Positions 15,041 to 24,135 of a stretch of DNA of 64,000 bases are shown here, piece after piece. Source of the stretch: Acinetobacter sp. ANC 3813 (GTDB lineage: Bacteria > Pseudomonadota > Gammaproteobacteria > Pseudomonadales > Moraxellaceae); assembly GCF_002135435.1 (NCBI RefSeq), contig NZ_NEGK01000002.1:228479-292478 (forward strand), given 5' to 3'. The first letter of the stretch is position 1; every line of letters begins with the position of its first letter. The translations under genes and the position numbers were made by a program. Under the pieces are notes generated by a model that made no database searches, was not told the origin of the DNA, and saw only the letters and a list, made by a program, of their open reading frames with translations.

Positions 15041-17980
15041 TTAGTTGACTTGTTTAATGTCAAAACCAAGTTCAACCAGTGCATCACGCTTAGAAATTGG
15101 CGCAACAACCGCCTTAACTGGCTGCTGATCCAATAAATACGTTTTTGCAACACGCTGCAAATCTGCCAATGAAACAGCCAATAAACGCTCACGCAACTGC
15201 TTACGGAAAGCTGGTGTACGCTTATGCAGCAGTGAATAACATGCTGTAATCGCTTCACCCGCCGGTGAACCTGGCTTATCCATACCAGCGATCAGGCCTA
15301 AGATTGCTTCTTCCAACTGATGCGGCTGCTGTTCCGCATTGAACAGCCACTGCACGCTAGCGTCAAAATCTTTAAAGGTTTCTGCTAAGCGCGGATCACG
15401 GTAGCTGTAGAAGCGGAATGAACATGCATTGCCGTCATAGCTTGCACCGCCGCCATAAGCGCCGCCTTTTTCACGAATAGCGCTGTGCAGGAAGCCATTG
15501 CGCAGATAAGAAGCCAACACCATTAATGGCGCAGCATCTGGATGAGCCACTTCTACGGCAGGATAAGCAGATGCGCAGAATTGAACATTGGCTTGAATCA
15601 GCCATGCTTCGTCATTTACGCTATGTTCTGGCTGAACTTGGGTTAATGCGCGTTCAATATTCTCAATTTGAACTTTGTCCCAAACAGTTTGCACCTCTTC
15701 TACCAAACGGTCAGACTGATGCTCTTCACATACCACCAAGAACTGTTTTGGCGCTTTTAACAAGCGATTATGAATCAACTTCAGCTCATTAATCAGCGCA
15801 TCATAAGCAGCTTCGTCTTTTTCAATTTTAGCAGTCAATTCAACCAGCCAGTTCAGCGCGCCCAAACCGGTATTGTCATAATCACGCAAAGCCAATGCGC
15901 TGTGATTACGGCTGGCGATTTGCATCGCATAGCTATGGCCTGAACCTGACAAACGAGACTGCCAGCGTGTTTTACGCTGCTGCAGCAACTCAATAATGCG
16001 GTCTTTTTCATCAAAACGCAGCTGTTCAAATGCCAGTTTAAGCAGATTAATCGCTTCAAAATTATTCACCAAAGACTTCGTGGTCAAAGTCATCCATGCG
16101 CTGATTTGGTTTTTGTCATCCGCTTTAGAACGTAAAGATGCACCCATGCCCAACCCGCCGCTTACTGCTGTTTGCAGCTGCTGCAGTTCTAGATAGCCAT
16201 ATTGACCAGCGCCGACTTCACCCATCAAAATTGACAGTAAATTAAAGTACGGCGATTTGACAATATCGTCTGGCACCTGAATCAGCACTTGCTGGTAATA
16301 AATACCATTGGTGCCTGCATGGTACAAATTCAGCGGCATATCCATATTATTGGAAATCACTTCACGCAGCTGACCTTGCACAATTTGCAATTCAGCAGGA
16401 ACGTCTTCCAAACCCACTTTTGGCAACAGGTTCAAATCATCTGGCGTATCTTGACGAATATTCAACGCTTCTGTCTGCGCGATAATTTCAGCTTTATCCG
16501 CTTCAGTCAATTTAGCGCCAATTTCTGCAAGACGCGTTTTTTCAGCTTCAGCTTCTTTGGCAGATTTTTGCGCGTCTGGAATCAACGTCATTTGCACACG
16601 GTGCGTATTGTCCAGCAAATGTGTTTTGATCAGGTTAGACAGCCACATTGGGTCTTTGAGCTCTTCTTTCACTTGCTCAATTGCAGTGTCCACATCCCAC
16701 GCATGTACAGGATCTGAATGATGAATAGCGCTGCCTAAACCGTTCAAAATCAGGCTCAAGCCGTAAGGCATGCCGTCACCGTTAATTTCACGCTGATGCA
16801 GCTCAATTTGATGCAGAATCGCATCGACCATCGCGCTGTCTACTGGCTTAGATGCAACTTCTTCTAAAATGCCAAATACGCCATTTTTAAATTCTTCGGC
16901 ATGTTCTGGATTAGAGCCTTGCACGCCGCAGTAGAAGGTCATTTCATAGTTAGAATCGTCCACACCCATAATTGGGCCAGTCGACTGCGCATAATCGCAA
17001 GTTTCGAGGTAATGACGCAGCGGAGAAGCCGAATCTTCAAGCAGCACACCTTCGACCAAACGCATGCCTAAACGCAATTTAATATCGCTGGCCTGCGGCA
17101 AGAGCCAAGAAATTATGTGATAAGTTTTATCTTTTAAATCTTCTGCATCAACCGCATAGGTCTCAGTCACTTCTACTGGCGCAGTCAAACGGCGCTCAGG
17201 TTTTGAGTGCAGGGTTTCGCCTTGCTTAAACTTCGCCAACGCCAGTGTTTCAAACTGCTCTTGCAATTTATATGCAGGCTCATTGCCAAAAGTCATGAAC
17301 ACAGCATTGCTTGGATGATAATGTGACTTATAGAAATTAACTAACTCTTGGTAAGTTAAATCAGGAATGTCTTTCGGGTCGCCGCCAGAGTTGTAGTGAT
17401 AAGTTGTTTCTGGGAACAAATGATGCGCCAGCTGATGATACAGCTGATCTGAAGGCGAACTCATCGCGCCTTTCATTTCATTGAATACAACACCCTTATA
17501 AACAGGCTCGCCATTTTCTAATTCAATGCGGATGCCTTCCTGAGCAAAATCCAGCGGATTTAAATTGGCAGAAAAAGCAGCATCTAAATACACTTCCAAC
17601 AGGTTTTGGAAGTCTTTTTTGTTTTGTGTCGCAAATGGATAAGCCGTCCAGTCCGCAGCCGTAAACGCATTCATGAAGGTGTTCAATGAACGGCGGATCA
17701 TCAGGAAGAATGGGTCGCGTACAGGGAATTTTTCAGAGCCGCATAGCGCGGTATGCTCTAAAATATGCGCCTCGCCTTTTGAATCCATCGGCTGAGTGCG
17801 AAATGCGACTAAAAACACATTTTCATCATTACTTGACGCCAAGTGATAATGCACAGCGCCTGTGACTTTATGTTTATATTCAGATACTAAAATATCTAAG
17901 GCTTCAACATGGTGTTGACGTACCAACTGAAACGCTGGATGAACAGTTTGAGAAATAGTTTCAGTGACATCTACAGTCAT
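15041..17980 (-). CDS. M16C zinc protease, presequence protease (PreP)-like
   Basis: 979 residues, the length of PreP-type insulinase-family enzymes, which degrade free peptides inside a two-halved chamber. The inverted zinc motif HILEH is at about 72-76, with the distal Glu in a later helix (the ELENGEPVYKGVVFNEMKG region is the usual place). The middle part is the M16C-associated domain, and the second half is a structurally similar but catalytically inactive M16 pair with an R/Y pair near GGAYGGGAS. No signal peptide, so it should be cytosolic. Its substrates here are unknown; a role in peptide clean-up is inferred from the family. Its leftward neighbour pldA may be read through from it. 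Confidence 0.92.
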   Translation of the reverse strand: MTVDVTETISQTVHPAFQLVRQHHVEALDILVSEYKHKVTGAVHYHLASSNDENVFLVAFRTQPMDSKGEAHILEHTALCGSEKFPVRDPFFLMIRRSLNTFMNAFTAADWTAYPFATQNKKDFQNLLEVYLDAAFSANLNPLDFAQEGIRIELENGEPVYKGVVFNEMKGAMSSPSDQLYHQLAHHLFPETTYHYNSGGDPKDIPDLTYQELVNFYKSHYHPSNAVFMTFGNEPAYKLQEQFETLALAKFKQGETLHSKPERRLTAPVEVTETYAVDAEDLKDKTYHIISWLLPQASDIKLRLGMRLVEGVLLEDSASPLRHYLETCDYAQSTGPIMGVDDSNYEMTFYCGVQGSNPEHAEEFKNGVFGILEEVASKPVDSAMVDAILHQIELHQREINGDGMPYGLSLILNGLGSAIHHSDPVHAWDVDTAIEQVKEELKDPMWLSNLIKTHLLDNTHRVQMTLIPDAQKSAKEAEAEKTRLAEIGAKLTEADKAEIIAQTEALNIRQDTPDDLNLLPKVGLEDVPAELQIVQGQLREVISNNMDMPLNLYHAGTNGIYYQQVLIQVPDDIVKSPYFNLLSILMGEVGAGQYGYLELQQLQTAVSGGLGMGASLRSKADDKNQISAWMTLTTKSLVNNFEAINLLKLAFEQLRFDEKDRIIELLQQRKTRWQSRLSGSGHSYAMQIASRNHSALALRDYDNTGLGALNWLVELTAKIEKDEAAYDALINELKLIHNRLLKAPKQFLVVCEEHQSDRLVEEVQTVWDKVQIENIERALTQVQPEHSVNDEAWLIQANVQFCASAYPAVEVAHPDAAPLMVLASYLRNGFLHSAIREKGGAYGGGASYDGNACSFRFYSYRDPRLAETFKDFDASVQWLFNAEQQPHQLEEAILGLIAGMDKPGSPAGEAITACYSLLHKRTPAFRKQLRERLLAVSLADLQRVAKTYLLDQQPVKAVVAPISKRDALVELGFDIKQVN

Positions 17981-18147
17981 GTGATCTCCTAATTAATACA
18001 TTTTTTAAGACACACGAGTATACCTTAAAAACGGCTTGAGGATTCAATCTGAGCTAATTTTCCGAGTATTATAGTCAGCTTTATACAAGGCTTATAAAAC
18101 TTGAATGAATAGCGCCATATTACACCGCGCTATTCAGCAATTTTGTA

Positions 18148-18942
18148 TTATGCCGTACCAATTTTATGATCGCTATTTTGCAGTTCTTTTCGATGTGACC
18201 AGTGCACACAAATATAGATAGCCGCCAAGAGTACTGCCGATGCTGCAAAACGGCTTAGATCCAATCCGCCCGAGCTGATAGGCTTATCTAGAAAATCACC
18301 AACCACAGCACCCAATGGTCGGGTTAATACAAATGCAGACCAAAACAATAATGTCCGCGATACTTTAGTGAATTTATACAATAAAAAGATCAATACGATT
18401 AAGGCGCTAAACAAGACAATCCCGCCCGTATAGCCCAAGCCCGCCGTATCTGCAGACCAATCGCCCAGGGCCGTACCCAGTGTTTGAGAAAAAGTAATGG
18501 TCAGCCAGTAGAACAACTCGACCCGCGGCTGATGAACGACATGCGGAGTAATAGAGCCTTCTGATTTATGCCAAACCCATAAAGAGATGCACACGAGAGA
18601 CAGTAAAATTGTGCTGCCGCCGATATAGCCTATCCCTAAGGAGCGGTCAACGAAATCTGCCAGTGTTGTCCCTACAGTGGTACTGGCAATAATCGTAAAC
18701 CAGTACAAAAAAGGATGATATTGTTTAGACCTTATTTGAAAAAAAACCGCGCCGATAAAAATTGCGGCAAAAATAAATGTACTGACCAAATACCCCAGAT
18801 TCAGCGACATTGATAGAGCATCACCGGCTGTTTCGCCAAAAGTAGTCGCTAAAATTTTAGTGACCCAGAACAAGGCCGTAATTTGCGGCACTTTTACCAG
18901 CAACTCATGAAAATCATTTTGTGGAGCAGATGCAACTGACAT
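18148..18942 (-). CDS. COG4705-type membrane protein with four internal repeats
   Basis: 264 residues from the ATG at 18942 (MSVASAPQNDF), preceded by AAGGG at 8 bases; a GTG at 18987 would add 15 residues. It has about eight hydrophobic helices. Four related units can be lined up: ATTFGETAGDALS, STTVGTTLADFVDRS, SQTLGTALGDWSAD, and TRPLGAVVGDFLDK, each in front of a glycine-rich helix such as LGIGYIGGS. The repeated small-residue plus acidic pattern resembles substrate-binding helices of cation transporters, but no transport activity is known to me. The name COG4705 is from memory. Single gene. Confidence 0.75.
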   Translation of the reverse strand: MSVASAPQNDFHELLVKVPQITALFWVTKILATTFGETAGDALSMSLNLGYLVSTFIFAAIFIGAVFFQIRSKQYHPFLYWFTIIASTTVGTTLADFVDRSLGIGYIGGSTILLSLVCISLWVWHKSEGSITPHVVHQPRVELFYWLTITFSQTLGTALGDWSADTAGLGYTGGIVLFSALIVLIFLLYKFTKVSRTLLFWSAFVLTRPLGAVVGDFLDKPISSGGLDLSRFAASAVLLAAIYICVHWSHRKELQNSDHKIGTA

Positions 18943-19090
18943 AACGGCAGCCCTTGAATAAGGTAATCTCAAGGCTATTGTTGGCACTCAGACTTAAACG
19001 AAGATTAAAAAAATATATATTATGAATAAAGATACAGCATGGATTCTGAAGAATGCTTCAGCTAAACAATCTGAAAAAGTGAACCCTTGG

Positions 19091-19131
19091 TAAAATAAAA
19101 TGCGCTGCAACAATGTTTGCTGCAGCGCATT
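19091..19131 (-). terminator. Probable terminator after the GNAT gene
   Basis: The 10-bp stem ATGCGCTGCA / TGCAGCGCAT is followed, in the leftward direction, by the U-rich TTTTATTTTA. It starts about 33 bp past the acetyltransferase stop. Confidence 0.6.
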
Positions 19132-19163
19132 GATATAAATAACATCAACTTAAAAGCTTATGT

Positions 19164-19616
19164 TTAAGCGATTAAGTATTTAAAATAGTTATAATTAGGA
19201 TGGTTTTCCACAAAAACATAATTATGTTTCTGATAGAACTTAGCTGCATCCTTCTGGTCTGTATTTAAACAGAGTGCGGAGTAAAAAGGCTTTGCTAGCT
19301 TTTCCAATTCCAGCAACAATGATTTGCCTACGCCATACTGGCGGTACTTAGGATGCACATAAAAACGGCGCAAGCGGCCAATGCGATCTTCAATGCCATC
19401 ATCGCCCCATTGCTGATTTAAACCGCCGCAACCTACCAGAGTTTCTCCCTCAAATGCGAGCAGCAGACTTTCTCCTTTTTGATCAAAACGGTTTTTGCCG
19501 CTTTGAAACTCTTCAATTAAGCGCTGAATAAATACATAGCCTTCTTGATTTGCCAATGATGCAAGAACTTCAATTTGTTTTGGCAATTGTTCGGCTTTAC
19601 GAATACTTATTTCCAT
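19164..19616 (-). CDS. GNAT family N-acetyltransferase
   Basis: 150 residues, complete GNAT fold. Motif A is RRFYVHPKYRQYGVGKSLL, where QYGVGKS is the acetyl-CoA pyrophosphate loop. The C-terminal part (CLNTDQKDAAKFYQKHNYVFVENHP) is the typical motif B with the Tyr seen in many family members. Acetyl acceptor unknown. It stands alone with its own terminator. Confidence 0.85.
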   Translation of the reverse strand: MEISIRKAEQLPKQIEVLASLANQEGYVFIQRLIEEFQSGKNRFDQKGESLLLAFEGETLVGCGGLNQQWGDDGIEDRIGRLRRFYVHPKYRQYGVGKSLLLELEKLAKPFYSALCLNTDQKDAAKFYQKHNYVFVENHPNYNYFKYLIA

Positions 19617-19897
19617 ATACCCACGCTTTTTAATTTAATACTGAAATTATCTTTTTCAACAGCCGCAACAGCAAAACTGCAGAAGAACCGTAGCGCTCTA
19701 TGTAAATAAAAAAATGACGGATGATCAATAGCAAAGAGATACAAATGTACAAATAATGCAAAAAAAGCAGAAATTGCCTGTATCTAGCGCCCCAAAAACC
19801 CGTCAGATGCGCTCATGAATTTTATTCAACAATCTACAGCAATCCTGAGCATTGGTGTAAACTTAGCACTTTCATTTTTTAGATGTGACTGAAACAC

Positions 19898-20902
19898 ATG
19901 GCAACTGTTGACCTTTTTGCAATTGGCAATGCATTAATTGACCAGGAATTTAAAGTTTCTGATGATTTTCTTACTCAGCAAAATTTGCAAAAAGGCACCA
20001 TGCAGCTGGCAGACAGCGATGCGCAAGCCGCACTGTACAACAATCTGCAAGCCAGCCAAGTCTATAAAGGCCAAGCGTCTGGCGGTTCAGCAGCCAATAC
20101 TACCGTTGCTTTCAGTGCATTAGGCAGTTCAGCATTCTATGCTTGCCGCGTAGGTAATGATGATCTTGGTGAAATCTATTTAGACGGCTTAAACGAAGCC
20201 GGCATTCAAACAGCAGCGCAATCCATCAGTGAAGGCGTGACTGGCACTTGCATGGTTTTGGTCAGCGAAGATTCTGAGCGCACTATGCACACCTATTTAG
20301 GCATTACAGCTGAACTGTCTGACAGTGAAATAGATTTTGCCCCATTAGCTTCTGCAAAATGGCTCTATATTGAAGGCTATCTATCGACCAGTGATTCAGC
20401 ACGCGCCGCAGTGAAACAAGCGCGCGCTATTGCCAAAGATAATAATGTAAAAATCGCATTGACCTTGTCTGATCCAGCTATGGTTCAGTATGCACGTCAA
20501 GGTTTAGATGAATTATTAGATGACGGTGTCGACTTATTATTCTGCAATCAACAAGAAGCTCTAATGTACACAGAAACCAGTACAGTTGAAGCCGCGCTTG
20601 CGAAATTGCAATCACTAAGCACACACATTGTCATTACATTAAGTGAAAAAGGTGCCTTGATTCACAATCAGGAACAAACTTTCACTGTACCTGGCCGTAA
20701 AGTAAATGCTGTAGATGCCAATGGTGCGGGTGATGCTTTTGCTGGCGCATTCTTATATGCACTAAATTCAGGTTTGGACTATAAAGCAGCAGCACAGCTT
20801 GCTATTTTAATTTCAAGCGAAGTGGTTGCTCAATTTGGACCGCGTTTAGAGACTCAGGAATACGCGCAATTATTGCAAAACTTTTTAAAGGAATGCGCAT
20901 AA
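19898..20902 (+). CDS. PfkB-family sugar/nucleoside kinase (adenosine kinase-like)
   Basis: 334 residues of the ribokinase fold. The N-terminal FAIGNALIDQEF strand and GGSAANTTVAFSALG match PfkB signature 1, and VDANGAGDAFAGAFLYAL is signature 2 with the catalytic Asp (GAGD) and anion-hole glycines. Members of this size in the genus are often annotated as adenosine kinase, but substrate choice cannot be read from the sequence and a fructokinase-like or other activity is possible. The stop TAA shares its last A with the next gene's ATG, indicating an operon with the Rieske protein. Confidence 0.85.
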   Translation: MATVDLFAIGNALIDQEFKVSDDFLTQQNLQKGTMQLADSDAQAALYNNLQASQVYKGQASGGSAANTTVAFSALGSSAFYACRVGNDDLGEIYLDGLNEAGIQTAAQSISEGVTGTCMVLVSEDSERTMHTYLGITAELSDSEIDFAPLASAKWLYIEGYLSTSDSARAAVKQARAIAKDNNVKIALTLSDPAMVQYARQGLDELLDDGVDLLFCNQQEALMYTETSTVEAALAKLQSLSTHIVITLSEKGALIHNQEQTFTVPGRKVNAVDANGAGDAFAGAFLYALNSGLDYKAAAQLAILISSEVVAQFGPRLETQEYAQLLQNFLKECA

Positions 20903-21228
20903 TGCATAAGATTTGCATGACTGAAGAAGTGCCTGAACGCGAGGCGCGCTCTTTTGAAACACCAAATGGTGATATCATTTTTGTCACGCAGCGTGACGGT
21001 GCTTTTTTTGCCTATCAAAACCTTTGCCCGCATTTGCAAGTTGAATTGGAGTTCCTTGAGAACCAATTCTTAGACCGCGACCAAGAGTTTATCGAATGCT
21101 CAACGCATGGTGCATTATTTGTCGTTGAAACGGGCGAATGCATCTCAGGCCCATGCCAAGGTCAATCTCTTGAAAAAGTAGAGATTAACGTGCATTCTGA
21201 TGGCGGTATCTATCTTTTAGACGAATAA
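20902..21228 (+). CDS. Rieske-type 2Fe-2S ferredoxin-like protein
   Basis: 108 residues from the ATG at 20902. This start is chosen because AAAGGA lies 9 bases upstream; the ATG at 20893 sits directly against the ribosome site. The Rieske ligands are present: C-x-H in LCPHLQ, and C-x2-H in ECSTHGALF. The spacing between them is longer than usual (about 30 residues) and begins with an acidic segment. The protein lacks a membrane anchor or a fused oxygenase domain, so it resembles stand-alone NirD/ferredoxin-like electron carriers. Partners unknown. Overlaps the kinase stop by one base. Confidence 0.88.
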   Translation: MHKICMTEEVPEREARSFETPNGDIIFVTQRDGAFFAYQNLCPHLQVELEFLENQFLDRDQEFIECSTHGALFVVETGECISGPCQGQSLEKVEINVHSDGGIYLLDE

Positions 21229-21245
21229 TAATGCAAGGTCCTGCT

Positions 21246-21863
21246 ATGCCAGAGTTTTTCACAGACTACAGCTTAATGCCTTTTCATTTAAGCCTGATCG
21301 CTGTTGTGTTGCTCGGCTTAGCAGAAACCGTTGGCTATTATTTCAATCTGCGCCCATCAAAAGTCTTTCGCGGCTTTTCATCTAAACACTTGGATGAACT
21401 GCCGATGCTCAGCGTAAAGTTTTCAAAAACTTTAATTATTTTTTTCCTGCTGATGAATTTCAGCTTTGCCGGCTACTTCCTGCAATTCTGTATTTATGCA
21501 CGTGAAATGACTTTTTTTCCGGCTTATTACTTGATCCTGCCCGCATTGATTATTGCCATTTTCTTTACGGTATTTATGATTCACTGTCTAGATCAAGTCA
21601 TTCCGGCAAAACGGCTCAAACAAGAAGTCAACTTACTAGGCCGCCTAGCCACTATTTCCAGCGGCAATGCACGGCCGGGTTTTTCAGCGCAAGCTCGGGT
21701 ACGAGATGAGTTTGGCCAATTACATTATGTACAAGTCGAGCCTGAATTTGGAGAACTGGAGTTTCAGTCTCAAGTTATTTTAATTCGTACCAAAAAATCA
21801 CACTACATTGCTAAGCGTATTAGCCCATCCAATAGACTTTTCAGTCTAGATTTAGGCCATTAA
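21246..21863 (+). CDS. YqiJ/DUF1449-like membrane protein with C-terminal OB-type domain
   Basis: 205 residues from the ATG at 21246, preceded by AAGG at 7 bases; an ATG at 21231 has no ribosome site. Three membrane segments lie in the first half (around LSLIAVVLLGLAETVGYY, LIIFFLLMNFSFAGYF, LILPALIIAIFFTVFMI). After about residue 130 comes a beta-rich domain (LLGRLATISSG, FGQLHYVQVEP, YIAKRI) as in YqiJ and NfeD-like OB folds. YqiJ is usually next to a flotillin, but here no flotillin is present in the window. Downstream of the kinase and Rieske genes, 17 bp gap. Confidence 0.65.
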   Translation: MPEFFTDYSLMPFHLSLIAVVLLGLAETVGYYFNLRPSKVFRGFSSKHLDELPMLSVKFSKTLIIFFLLMNFSFAGYFLQFCIYAREMTFFPAYYLILPALIIAIFFTVFMIHCLDQVIPAKRLKQEVNLLGRLATISSGNARPGFSAQARVRDEFGQLHYVQVEPEFGELEFQSQVILIRTKKSHYIAKRISPSNRLFSLDLGH

Positions 21864-21960
21864 CCCCAAATACACAGGCACAAAAAAACTGCATTCACAA
21901 ACAGCTATAGGCTTTATGATTAAGCCATAGCAGAGCAAAATACAGCTTTATGTAGTAATC

Positions 21961-22581
21961 TTAGCGTTTTAAAAACCCAGACACTAGGTTCATTACTTGC
22001 TGAATATCGGCATTGGCTTCCGTATTGCTGGTTTGCGCGCCTTGCGGTGTCAAAGAATCAATAATTTGAGGCAATACCGAAGAAATTGCGCTGTACACAT
22101 CTTGTTTAGGTGCTTGCGCTTCTTGAGCCACTTGCTCAATGTCTGCATCATCAAATAAATTTTCAACCTGTTGCGGGTTGACGGCTGCATTTTCACCAGG
22201 ACCGGTTGAAACCCAATCATCTACCTGACTGCTAATGCCCTGACCGCGCAGTTTATCTAAAGCGCCTTGCAAGCCGCCCTGTTTCTGAATCCAGGCCAAA
22301 ACCAGCGGCAGCACCGCAATGAGCAAAGCAGATGCTTTTGAACCGCCTGCCGCATTGGTATTTGGCTGAGACTGCTGCTGACCCGCACCGCCCAACTGCC
22401 CCAATACCGACCCTAAAATACCACCTAAACCGCCTTGAGCATTTGCAGACGAGGTATTATTGCCTAGCTGCCCCAATACTGAACCAAGAATGCCGCCTAA
22501 ACCGCCTTGCTGGCTTTGCTGAGAAGAATTTCCTAAGGCCTGCTTCGCTAAAATTTCTACAATATTGCTTAAATTTGTCAT
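21961..22581 (-). CDS. DUF937/YidB-family low-complexity protein
   Basis: 206 residues from the ATG at 22581, which has GGAAG 6-7 bases upstream; an upstream TTG at 22605 lacks support. The N-terminal part holds two copies of the glycine-rich unit GGLGGILGSVLGQLG separated by NNTSSANAQ, and the C-terminal part has the DUF937 helix set (VDDWVSTGPGENAAVNPQQVE). No signal peptide. The family is of unknown function. Single gene, convergent with the YqiJ-like gene. Confidence 0.75.
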   Translation of the reverse strand: MTNLSNIVEILAKQALGNSSQQSQQGGLGGILGSVLGQLGNNTSSANAQGGLGGILGSVLGQLGGAGQQQSQPNTNAAGGSKASALLIAVLPLVLAWIQKQGGLQGALDKLRGQGISSQVDDWVSTGPGENAAVNPQQVENLFDDADIEQVAQEAQAPKQDVYSAISSVLPQIIDSLTPQGAQTSNTEANADIQQVMNLVSGFLKR

Positions 22582-22686
22582 TGTTATCTTCCGACTTAAA
22601 CCCAATTAACAGCATACGTGGAAATTTTTAATCAGCTTCACTCTGATTGTTAAATTTTGCATCCGCAATTCAGCCGAATTACACCA

Positions 22687-23157
22687 TTACCAGCGGAATT
22701 TGTTCCAATTTTCTGGATTCGCCCAAAACTTGGAATTAAACCAGTCTGGCACATGCTTATAGGTCAAAATATTAAATTGCCACAACGCAAAATCACTTTC
22801 ATGCGCAGTTTTGTCAATCAATTGAGTAAAACCCAAAGCACGTAATAGCTGTTCATCCTGCAACCTGCTGACCACCACAATGCGTTTCGCCATCAAGTCA
22901 CGCAATTTAACCAAAAGCTGAGATTTTTGCTGATTTGGAATATCCGCCATTTCCTGTGTATCAAACAGCACAAAACCCAAATCATAACGCTTACTAAAAG
23001 GCAGATTTAAAAACTCAGATACGTTAAAATATTCCCACAGAATTGATTGATTATTGTTGTATTGCGTAAGATTTTGCCCAATACATAATGCAGTAGAAAT
23101 AGGCTGTTCTTGCGATAAATCGTCTAGCATTGAAGTGATGACATTTTGCTCAGCCAT
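22687..23157 (-). CDS. Hypothetical protein, possibly DUF6231
   Basis: 156 residues, cytosolic. A strand-helix pattern such as TALCIGQNL, DLGFVLFD, RIVVVSRL suggests a degenerate Rossmann or methyltransferase-like fold without an obvious SAM motif. The C-terminus ends in a tryptophan-rich stretch (FWANPENWNKFRW). It is divergent from the DUF2797 gene across only 32 bp, a pairing I recall for DUF6231 in pseudomonads; this family name is tentative. Function unknown. Confidence 0.6.
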   Translation of the reverse strand: MAEQNVITSMLDDLSQEQPISTALCIGQNLTQYNNNQSILWEYFNVSEFLNLPFSKRYDLGFVLFDTQEMADIPNQQKSQLLVKLRDLMAKRIVVVSRLQDEQLLRALGFTQLIDKTAHESDFALWQFNILTYKHVPDWFNSKFWANPENWNKFRW

Positions 23158-23189
23158 AACTGCATCCTTATTATTGAAGAGAATATTTC

Positions 23190-24062
23190 ATGGAACTACA
23201 GGGCATTTGCCATAAAATGCGTGCAGGTCTTACTGACCTTAGTTTAACTGATCAACAGACTCACAAGGCAAATGTTGAATATAAATTCATTCTAGACCGT
23301 TCAGAAATTGAGCTCCCATTCAGCTTAGGCCAAGAAATTGAGATTGAATGGACTGGCAACATTAACTGCGTATCCTGCGGCAGCAAAACACCAAAATCCT
23401 ATTCTCAAGGCCACTGTTTTAAGTGCTTTAAAACCAAAGCCGCTTGCGACATGTGCATCATGAAGCCGGAAACCTGCCATTACCACCTCGGGACTTGCCG
23501 TGAAGACGATTTTGCACATGAAGTTTGCTTCCAGCCGCATATTGTTTATTTGGCCAATTCCAGCGCTTTAAAAGTCGGCATTACCCGTATTGGTCAAATG
23601 CCTACCCGCTGGCTAGATCAAGGCGCAACACAAGCCCTGCCGATTATGAAAGTAGGTTCACGCCGCCTTTCTGGGCAGCTTGAAATTATGTTCGGCACTC
23701 AAGTGGCGGACAAAACTGATTGGCGCAAGCTTTTAAAAGGCGAAGCTGAACCGTTAAACCTACTTGAAACCCGTGAACAGCTGATCGAGGAGTTTGCGCC
23801 CAAAATTCAAAGCATTCGCGAAGAATTCAGTCAAAATCTAGAATTCAACGAAACTGTAGAATTGCTTGAAGATGAATTGCCGCGTGAATTTGTCTACCCT
23901 GTCGATCAGTATCCTGAAAAGATTAAGTCGCATAATTTGGATAAAACCCCTGTGATCCGCGGCAAACTGCAAGGAATTAAAGGCCAATATCTGATTTTAG
24001 ATACAGGTGTGATCAATATTCGAAAATATACAGGCTACGAAATTAAAATCCGTACCGAATAA
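23190..24062 (+). CDS. DUF2797 family protein with cysteine-rich N-terminus
   Basis: 290 residues. After an N-terminal beta domain, residues about 55-115 contain many Cys in CxxC pairs (CVSCG, CFKCF, CDMC) plus His-rich segments, consistent with zinc binding. The central VYLANSSALKVGITR, then QMPTRWLDQGATQA is characteristic of DUF2797 and resembles the core of GIY-YIG-like domains: a VYLA strand followed by K-V-G-I-T-R and a conserved Arg. Cytosolic. No function established. The ATG start at 23190 follows GAAGAG. A good terminator follows the gene. Confidence 0.85.
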   Translation: MELQGICHKMRAGLTDLSLTDQQTHKANVEYKFILDRSEIELPFSLGQEIEIEWTGNINCVSCGSKTPKSYSQGHCFKCFKTKAACDMCIMKPETCHYHLGTCREDDFAHEVCFQPHIVYLANSSALKVGITRIGQMPTRWLDQGATQALPIMKVGSRRLSGQLEIMFGTQVADKTDWRKLLKGEAEPLNLLETREQLIEEFAPKIQSIREEFSQNLEFNETVELLEDELPREFVYPVDQYPEKIKSHNLDKTPVIRGKLQGIKGQYLILDTGVINIRKYTGYEIKIRTE

Positions 24063-24069
24063 TTAAGTA

Positions 24070-24105
24070 AAGCTAGCGGAACTCAGCACCCGCTAGCTTT
24101 TTTTG
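24070..24105 (+). terminator. Terminator after the DUF2797 gene
   Basis: The perfect 9-bp stem AGCTAGCGG / CCGCTAGCT is followed by seven T. Confidence 0.88.
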
Positions 24106-24135
24106 ACCCTAAATTAACCATTTTTAGAATAATGA

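Noticed and set aside
15019..15258. Short frame overlapping the 3' end of the M16C protease gene
   Set aside because: Out of frame with the conserved protease and without its own signature; a shadow.
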